Below, in pieces: positions 28,570-33,917 of a DNA stretch of 33,917 nt. Position numbers and translations under genes: made by a program. The stretch comes from a virus. Every line of letters starts with the position of its first letter. The stretch's first letter is position 1. The notes under the pieces were generated by a model. It was given only the letters and a program-made list of their open reading frames with translations, did no database searches and was not told the origin of the DNA. The stretch is from positions 1 to 33,917 of IMG/VR virus record IMGVR_UViG_3300032245_000053; one strand, 5' to 3'.

Positions 28570-29544
28570 ATGGCATTCGCTAACTCAGCTATTACCGATA
28601 TTATCGCTACCACTATTCAAAGTCGTAGCGGTGAACTCGCCGACAACTTAACCCAGAACAACGCTATTCTTCAGCGCCTTCAACAGAAAGGCAATGTACG
28701 CCCTTTCTCAGGCGGTAATGTAATCTTGGAAGAGATTATGTATGATGACAGCACAACCAACAATGCAAACAGCTATTCAGGCTACGAAGTTTTAAACATC
28801 GCCCCGGATAGCCCTATTTCTGCCGCACAATTTAAAATTGCTCAGTACGCTGATGCAGTAACAATGTCTGGCTTAGAAATGTTGCAGAACAGCTCTAAAG
28901 AAGCAATCATCGACTTGTTAGATGGTCGTATGCAAGTTTCTGAAGCCCGCTTGTTAAACCGTATTTCTGGTGACTTGTATGGCAATGGAACAGGCAACGG
29001 AGGCAAGAATTTGGATGGTCTAGGCGCTGCTGTTGCAGTTTCACCTACATCTGGCACATACGGTGGTATCAACCGCGCAGTATGGACTTTCTGGCAAAAC
29101 CAGATTACCACAGGGGCTACCTCTACAAACATTTTGGCTTCTATGACTACTGCTGCTATCAAGCAGATTCGTGGCACAGACAAAGCTGACTTGATTGTTG
29201 CTGGTAACACAATGTATCAATACTATGTAGGCGCACTACAGTCTATTCAGCGTATCGCTGCTGAGGAATCTGGCGCTGCTGGTTTTGCTTCCCTCAAATT
29301 CTACGGTGGCGGTACTTCAGCCGATGTAGTATTAGGTGGTGGTTATGGTTCACAAGAAACAGCTACTTATATGTATATGCTTAACACTAACTACATTTTC
29401 TTACGCCCACACAAAGAGCGTAACTTTGTACCTATTGGTGGTGAGCGTCAATCTATCAACCAAGATGCCATCGTTAAATTGTATGGCTGGGCTGGTAACT
29501 TGACTACATCTAACAGCTTCTTGCAAGGCTTGTTGACAACCTAA
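28570..29544 (+). CDS. Major capsid protein
   Basis: 324 residues, HK97-fold type by pattern: an N-terminal helical arm (NSAITDIIATTIQSRSGELA), then FSGGNVILEEIMYDDSTTNN, then AQYADAVTMSGLEMLQNSSK, and a C-terminal strand region FVPIGGERQSINQDAIVKLY. It follows the scaffold directly and is flanked by a decoration-like gene. Codon choice is richer in C- and G-ending codons than the neighbours (AAC, GGC, CGC), as expected for a highly expressed gene. AAGGA precedes the start. Confidence 0.9.
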   Translation: MAFANSAITDIIATTIQSRSGELADNLTQNNAILQRLQQKGNVRPFSGGNVILEEIMYDDSTTNNANSYSGYEVLNIAPDSPISAAQFKIAQYADAVTMSGLEMLQNSSKEAIIDLLDGRMQVSEARLLNRISGDLYGNGTGNGGKNLDGLGAAVAVSPTSGTYGGINRAVWTFWQNQITTGATSTNILASMTTAAIKQIRGTDKADLIVAGNTMYQYYVGALQSIQRIAAEESGAAGFASLKFYGGGTSADVVLGGGYGSQETATYMYMLNTNYIFLRPHKERNFVPIGGERQSINQDAIVKLYGWAGNLTTSNSFLQGLLTT

Positions 29545-29545
29545 T

Positions 29546-29565
29546 AGATTGGGCGAAAGCCCTTT
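29546..29565 (+). terminator. Short GAAA-loop hairpin after capsid gene
   Basis: GGGC-GAAA-GCCC (29551-29562), closed by a GNRA-type tetraloop, is followed by TTTCT. The T-tract is short, so this is probably a partial terminator or an mRNA-stabilising 3' hairpin. It separates the capsid gene from the decoration-like gene and may set their ratio. Confidence 0.5.
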
Positions 29566-29600
29566 CTAATTTTGTCTATTTAACATTTAAGGAAAATATC

Positions 29601-29897
29601 ATGGCATATACCATTACCCCACTATCAGGGATTGATTTAGTAGATACACAAACCGTTGCTGAACAAGCATTAAACGGTGGCGTAGTAACATTTGGCCCGC
29701 TTGGCGCTGAAGTATTTGGCTCTGATGGCCGTCGTTATGTATGGGCAACTGCAGGTGCAGCTATTACAGCTTCAACTACTACTTGTTCTATTAACGCTTC
29801 AACCTTTGTAGCTACTGGCTCTGCTGGTACTTATTTATCACCAACAGCAGCAATGGCTTCTGGTGATTATGGTTGGTTCTCAGCAGCTTCTGTTTAA
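29601..29897 (+). CDS. Small decoration-like capsid protein
   Basis: 98 residues. ITPLSGIDLVDTQTVAEQAL, then GPLGAEVFGSDGRRYVWATA, a Ser/Thr-rich strand region and DYGWFSAASV at the end. Beta-rich and without a recognised motif. It lies between the capsid hairpin and the strongest terminator of the genome, so it is co-expressed with the capsid gene at high level, which suits a decoration or head-fibre protein. AAGGA precedes the ATG. Confidence 0.66.
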   Translation: MAYTITPLSGIDLVDTQTVAEQALNGGVVTFGPLGAEVFGSDGRRYVWATAGAAITASTTTCSINASTFVATGSAGTYLSPTAAMASGDYGWFSAASV

Positions 29898-29934
29898 TAG
29901 GTTAACCCTCTTAAATTGAATATGTAGTAAAACT

Positions 29935-29971
29935 AGGGCTATCTCAAAAGGGTAGCCCTTTTTCTTTTTTT
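29935..29971 (+). terminator. Strong rho-independent terminator after capsid genes
   Basis: AGGGCTA (29935-29941) pairs perfectly with TAGCCCT (29953-29959), with an 11-base loop, followed by TTTTTCTTTTTTTA. It is the clearest intrinsic terminator of the genome. Tail genes start 31 bases later without a visible strong promoter, so read-through or an anti-terminator may control them. Confidence 0.92.
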
Positions 29972-30002
29972 ATAAACCCCTAACCACTTAGGAGCATTAA
30001 AA

Positions 30003-30620
30003 ATGGCAATAGAGAGCGATATTCAAGGTGCAGACTCAAGATTAGCAGTCCAATTCTATAAGCGGTCTATGAAGCAAGATATGGCTTCAGAAGAAGCAGG
30101 TAGACCGATTTTTAAAGAATTTGATTTTGTAAGAATTATGATACCTGGCGATAATTTGACAGAAATTGATACTTACGCACAAGAGTCACATAAACAGCGT
30201 TTTCCTCGTCAATGGGCGCATTATCAAAATCAAGTAGCAGGACATTTAGACATTATTGGCACCCCTTTGGACCAATGGCCACAAGTTACTCGTAGCCAAG
30301 CTGAAGAATTGCGTGGACTTAAATTTCACACAGTAGAGTCTATTGCTGACTGCTCTGACCAACAACTTCAAAGAATTGGTATGGTTGCTGGTATGTCACC
30401 ACATAATTTTCGTCTAAAAGCTAAGGCTTTCTTGAATTTAGCTAATGATTCTGCTGAAGTAGCACAAAGAGAAGCAGAATTGCAAGCATTAAAAGAAGAA
30501 AATGCTAAAATTAAGTCTGAAACAGAGGCGAAGCTGGCTGCTATGCAAGAGCAAGTGTCAGCACTACTTGCGACTGTTGCGAAACCCAAAACACGCAAAC
30601 CGAAAGTAGTAGAGGCCTAA
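30003..30620 (+). CDS. Conserved phage protein with coiled-coil C-terminus
   Basis: 205 residues. FDFVRIMIPGDNLTEIDTYA, then RFPRQWAHYQNQ and GTPLDQWPQVTRSQAEELRG, recur in podovirus proteins next to capsid genes. The part VESIADCSDQQLQRIGMVAG looks like a helix-hairpin-helix. The C-terminus is a coiled coil (AEVAQREAELQALKEENAKI) with a basic end. Role unknown; a head-tail or assembly function is inferred. AGGAG precedes the start. Confidence 0.74.
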   Translation: MAIESDIQGADSRLAVQFYKRSMKQDMASEEAGRPIFKEFDFVRIMIPGDNLTEIDTYAQESHKQRFPRQWAHYQNQVAGHLDIIGTPLDQWPQVTRSQAEELRGLKFHTVESIADCSDQQLQRIGMVAGMSPHNFRLKAKAFLNLANDSAEVAQREAELQALKEENAKIKSETEAKLAAMQEQVSALLATVAKPKTRKPKVVEA

Positions 30621-30621
30621 T

Positions 30622-31533
30622 ATGTCCCAAACGATGCTTCAAATGGTGCAACAGACAGCAGCCGAGTTAAACTTGGCTGTACCTTCTTTTGTAGTCGGCA
30701 ATACATCTCAAGATGTGCAGCAAATTCTTGCATTGATGAATGGCTCTGGCTATGACTTGCTAAAAGAATATGATTGGCAAGCACTCCAGGTGCAGTATCG
30801 TTTTTACACACAATCTTTAACTGCTAATGCCACAACTGTTAATGGTTCTACTACATTAACTTTTGAGGCAGGCACAGATTTAAGTGGTGTTACAAGCCAA
30901 TGGCAGTTATCAGGCTATAACATCCCGCAAGACACTTATGTTGTAAGCGCAAATAACACTACAAAAGTAGTCGTTATGAGTCAACAAGCTAGTGCTAGTG
31001 GCATTGGGTCAGTAGTCTGCGCTCAAACTGCTTATGACTTGCCTGCTGACTTTGAAACAATGACTAACAGAACCCATTGGGATAAATCCAAACATTGGGA
31101 AATGTTAGGGCCAGAAGATGCACAACAATGGCAATGGCTTAAGTCTGGTTATATCTCGACAGGCCCTAGAGTGCGTTGGCGTATTCTTGATAACCAATTC
31201 TGTATTTGGCCTATTATGAATACTCAAGAGTATTTAGGCTGGGAATACAGGTCAAAAGGTTGGGCAAGAGCAGCAGACGGCACAGTAAAAAATAGCTTTA
31301 CTGCTGACTCAGACACAACTGTTTACGATGACAGACTATTAGTTTTGTTTACTAAAATGAAGTATTGGGGCATTAAAGGCTTTGATACTACAGTCGTTGC
31401 ACAAGATTATCAGCGTGTATTAACTATTGCTAAAGCTAACGATAAGGGCGCACCTAATTTGTCATTCTCACCACAAGCAAGCAGAGTGCTTATTGGTTAC
31501 GCTAATATTCCTGACACAGGCTATGGCTCATAA
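30622..31533 (+). CDS. Head-tail adaptor (tail tubular protein A-like)
   Basis: 303 residues. The N-terminal helical part (MLQMVQQTAAELNLAVPSFV, then NGSGYDLLKEYDWQALQVQY) is typical of podovirus adaptor proteins that dock under the portal. A beta insertion with strands follows (about 60-135), then YDLPADFETMTNRTHWDKSK and WEYRSKGWAR. It corresponds in place to T7 gp11 or P22 gp4. The assignment is by pattern and order. The start lies 1 base after the previous stop; the end shares a base with the next ATG. Confidence 0.78.
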   Translation: MSQTMLQMVQQTAAELNLAVPSFVVGNTSQDVQQILALMNGSGYDLLKEYDWQALQVQYRFYTQSLTANATTVNGSTTLTFEAGTDLSGVTSQWQLSGYNIPQDTYVVSANNTTKVVVMSQQASASGIGSVVCAQTAYDLPADFETMTNRTHWDKSKHWEMLGPEDAQQWQWLKSGYISTGPRVRWRILDNQFCIWPIMNTQEYLGWEYRSKGWARAADGTVKNSFTADSDTTVYDDRLLVLFTKMKYWGIKGFDTTVVAQDYQRVLTIAKANDKGAPNLSFSPQASRVLIGYANIPDTGYGS

Positions 31534-33548
31534 TGTTATTACAGAGAGCTAAACAAAACACAGCTAAAACTGCTTCTGTGCCAGCACCTATTGGTGGCTG
31601 GAACGCAAGGGATTCTCTTGCAAACATGAACTCTATTGACGCAGTCCAGTTAGTAAATTGGTTTCCAACCCCAACCGATGTTACTATGCGTAAGGGCTAT
31701 ACCGTTTCCTCTATCCTGACTACCTCTACAGGTGTTAGGACAATTAGTAGCATTACTTTTGTAAATGCAGTAGCCACTTTAACTACAGCCACAGCACATG
31801 GTTTAGTAACAGGTGCTTATGTGTCTATTACAGGCACAACACCAGCGGCATATAGTGGTGTATTTAAAATTACAGTAACTAGCACTACAACTTTTACTTA
31901 TAACATGGCTAGTACGCCTGCTAATAACGCTACTGTAGTAGGAACATACTTAAATCAAGCAACAACCCCTATTAATACGCTGATGAATTACACCGAAGTA
32001 GGCACTTATAAGCTATTTGGTGCAGCAGGTACAGATATTTGGGAAACTAAAGCTAACCCTTCTGTTAAAGTATTTAGTGGTATTACTAGCGACAAACTTC
32101 AATCAGTTAATTTAACTAATACAGCGGGTAAGTTTTTAGTAGCTTGCAATGGTGTAGACCCTGTAATGATTTATGATGGCACTCGTTGGTTTTATGTAGC
32201 GACAACAACTACTGCACAAACTATTTCAAGCATTACAAGAGGTGGCACAGGTAATTTGACAGCTACACTTACTACCGCTTCTGCACATGGTTTAGTAACA
32301 AATAATCGAGTAACAATTACAGGCGCTACTCCTGCTGAATTTAATGGCACTTATGTTATTACTGTTACTGGGCCAACAACATTTACTTACATAATGGCTA
32401 CAGCCCCTAGTGGCAATGCTACTGTAATGGGAACTTATACCACTATAGGTATAACTGGAGTAAACAGCAACACATTTATTAATGTTAATTTGTTTAAAAA
32501 TCGCTTATATTTTACGCAAAAAGACACATTAGCTTGTTGGTATCTTGATGTAGATGCTATTAGTGGCCCTGCTTCACCTCTTTATTTTGGTGGTATTGCA
32601 AGAAATTCAGGTTATTTACAAGCAATGGGTACTTGGACATTAGATGCTGGTCAAGGTGCTGACGATTACGCAGTTTTTGTAACTTCAATGGGCGAAGTTA
32701 TTGTATATAACGGCACAGACCCAGACAATGCAGACACTTGGCAATTAAAAGGCGTATGGCAATTAGGTCAAACCTTTAACCGTAGATGCTTTTTTAAATG
32801 GTCAGGCGACCTTTTGCTACTTACCCAAGATGGTTTAGTGCCATTAGCTTCTGCGTTGCAATCAAGCCGTTTAGACCCTAGAATTAACCTTACAGACAAA
32901 ATTTATTTTGCAGTTTCACAAGCTGCAAGTCTTTATTATGCTCAATTTGGTTGGCAAATTAATTATTTTGCTGGCGAAAATATGCTTATTCTTAATATTC
33001 CAATTCCTAACGGAATAGAGCAATATGTAATGCACACCATTACTAAATCATGGGCTAGATTTGTAAATATTCAAGGTTATTGTTGGGAAGTGTCAGGCGA
33101 TGCCGATATGCACTTTGGCAGCAATGGTTTTGTTGGTATTTTTTATGACGGCTTTTCTGATGATGAAAGCAATATTACTGCAACCGCACAACAAGCATAC
33201 AGTTATTTTGACTCACCAGGTCAATTAAAACGATTTACTATGGTAAGACCTATTCTTCAATCTACAGGCGGGGTACCAGCCGTTTTATGCGGTATTAGCG
33301 TAGATTTTGACACTCAATCTCAATTAGGCGCAGTTTCATTTAATCCTACTACTCAAACAGAGGGTATTTGGAACACAGCTAAATGGGATAGAAATGTATG
33401 GGCTGGTGGTTTAATCACTACAAAGATTTGGCAAGGTGTAACTGGTATAGGTTACACAGGCTCTGTAAATCTTAACGCTGCAAGTCGAGGAATTGAGCTA
33501 CATTGGGCTTCAACTGACTATGTAATGGAAGCAGGTGGGGTAGTTTGA
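31533..33548 (+). CDS. Tail tube / DNA stabilisation protein (tail tubular B or P22 gp10-like)
   Basis: 671 residues. PAPIGGWNARDSLANMNSID, then AVQLVNWFPTPTDVTMRKGY, marks the family of podovirus tail tube or packaged-DNA stabilisation proteins. Two copies of an Ig-like insert, about residues 70-141 and 230-305, share AHGLVT, then a strand with TITG and TTFTY. The remainder is beta-propeller-like with repeated Trp/Gly strands. Its stop overlaps the TTG that can start the acetyltransferase-like gene. Confidence 0.82.
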   Translation: MLLQRAKQNTAKTASVPAPIGGWNARDSLANMNSIDAVQLVNWFPTPTDVTMRKGYTVSSILTTSTGVRTISSITFVNAVATLTTATAHGLVTGAYVSITGTTPAAYSGVFKITVTSTTTFTYNMASTPANNATVVGTYLNQATTPINTLMNYTEVGTYKLFGAAGTDIWETKANPSVKVFSGITSDKLQSVNLTNTAGKFLVACNGVDPVMIYDGTRWFYVATTTTAQTISSITRGGTGNLTATLTTASAHGLVTNNRVTITGATPAEFNGTYVITVTGPTTFTYIMATAPSGNATVMGTYTTIGITGVNSNTFINVNLFKNRLYFTQKDTLACWYLDVDAISGPASPLYFGGIARNSGYLQAMGTWTLDAGQGADDYAVFVTSMGEVIVYNGTDPDNADTWQLKGVWQLGQTFNRRCFFKWSGDLLLLTQDGLVPLASALQSSRLDPRINLTDKIYFAVSQAASLYYAQFGWQINYFAGENMLILNIPIPNGIEQYVMHTITKSWARFVNIQGYCWEVSGDADMHFGSNGFVGIFYDGFSDDESNITATAQQAYSYFDSPGQLKRFTMVRPILQSTGGVPAVLCGISVDFDTQSQLGAVSFNPTTQTEGIWNTAKWDRNVWAGGLITTKIWQGVTGIGYTGSVNLNAASRGIELHWASTDYVMEAGGVV

Positions 33549-33917
33549 GAAAAGTTACTACTGATAATCAGCAATATATGGGTGATTGGTTAGTAAGAAT
33601 GATGAATTACCCATTGCCTACAGAAACAGTATGTATAGGTCAAGAAATAGATGGTAATTTAGCAGCAGTCGTAGGTTACTGTAGTTTTATGCCAAAAGCG
33701 TGTCAAATGCACATTGCGGCAGTAGATGAAGTGAATTGGATGAGTCGAGATTTGTTGTGGGCGGCTTTCGATTATCCCTTTAATATTCTTGGAGTTAGCG
33801 TTATAATTGGGCAAATATGTGGCAGTAATGAAGATGCCCTTAGATTGAACCGACACCTTGGTTTTAAAGTGATAGCCGAAATCCCTGATGCTCACATGGA
33901 TGGTGACTTAGTGATTA
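33545..33917 (+). CDS. GNAT-like acetyltransferase, 5' part (continues at window start)
   Basis: The frame opens at TTG 33545 or ATG 33578 and runs off the window end, continuing at base 1 through the terminal redundancy to TGA 150; about 147 residues from TTG. IGQICGSNEDALRLNRHLGF, then KVIAEIPD, gives the GNAT pattern of an acetyl-CoA pyrophosphate loop followed by Asn-x2-Ala-x-Arg-Leu-x-x-x-Leu-Gly-Phe. The Gln/Arg-x-x-Gly-x-Gly loop is imperfect, so catalysis is uncertain. Similar GNAT-fold proteins occur at this position in podoviruses, between tail tube and ejection proteins. Confidence 0.75.
   Translation, partial: MRKVTTDNQQYMGDWLVRMMNYPLPTETVCIGQEIDGNLAAVVGYCSFMPKACQMHIAAVDEVNWMSRDLLWAAFDYPFNILGVSVIIGQICGSNEDALRLNRHLGFKVIAEIPDAHMDGDLVI
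33839..33917. repeat. Terminal redundancy, right copy
   Basis: Same orientation and sequence as 1-79 except T at 33912 in place of A at 74. In the acetyltransferase frame this makes Val here and Glu in the left copy. The frame is preserved across the join. Confidence 0.93.

Noticed and set aside
1-33917. CRISPR array, insertion sequence or transposase
   Set aside because: No regularly spaced long repeats and no transposase motifs were seen; the direct repeats found are pairs or clustered short units inside genes or control regions.
1-33917. T7-like phage with its own RNA polymerase
   Set aside because: The late gene order is podovirus-like, but no single-subunit RNA polymerase or DNA polymerase gene is present; the replication genes resemble the lambda O/P type.

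Overview
The window is the whole genome of a short-tailed (podovirus-type) tailed phage, cut open inside one gene. Its first 79 bases recur at its last 79 bases with a single mismatch, and an acetyltransferase-like gene that runs off the right end continues in frame at the left end. The non-redundant length is therefore about 33.84 kb. The host must be Gram-negative: the lysis cassette has an Rz-like inner-membrane spanin with an Rz1-like lipoprotein nested inside it, and Shine-Dalgarno sites are of the AGGAG/AAGGGGA type. The DNA is moderately AT-rich. I cannot name the host genus.

Layout, on the circle. A rightward late block runs from about 17.9 kb through the window end to 7.88 kb. In order it holds a VRR-NUC nuclease, a Dps/ferritin-like small protein, four small basic proteins, terminase small and large subunits, portal, a fibre-like protein, a glycosyltransferase-like protein, scaffold, major capsid protein, decoration-like protein, tail adaptor, tail tube/stabilisation protein, the GNAT protein split by the window ends, three or four Gln/Ala-rich ejection (internal virion) proteins, a two-gene tail fibre, and the lysis genes (TM proteins, Rz/Rz1, GH108 muramidase). 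A leftward block (9.23 to 7.88 kb) holds seven tiny unknown genes with overlapping starts and stops. A second leftward block (11.70 to 9.80 kb) is a recombination set: ERF annealing protein, SSB-like protein and RecB/Cas4-like nuclease. A rightward early block (11.81 to 16.53 kb) has a Cro-like repressor, a secreted protein, a lambda O/P-like replication pair, a TAGT-type glycosyltransferase, nucleases and small membrane proteins. A third leftward pair (17.88 to 16.57 kb) encodes a metallophosphoesterase and a SprT-like protease.

How it works together: there is no phage RNA or DNA polymerase, so transcription and replication should depend on the host, with lambda-style loading of the host helicase. 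Three 10-bp iterons inside the O-like gene mark a likely origin. No integrase was found although a Cro-like regulator is present.

Most interesting points: a TAGT-type base-modification glycosyltransferase with no TET oxygenase, cytosine methylase or hydroxymethylase in a complete genome; a 570-bp gene-free region with a compact three-way-junction RNA candidate, a possible pseudoknot and repeated hairpins; a 27-bp exact repeat centred on a 14-bp palindrome, placed in two control regions; two operon leaders that share a hairpin with compensating base changes; a glycosyltransferase-like gene whose coding frame extends 5' to a Shine-Dalgarno site followed by AUU rather than AUG; and an HNH nuclease gene with clearly different base composition.
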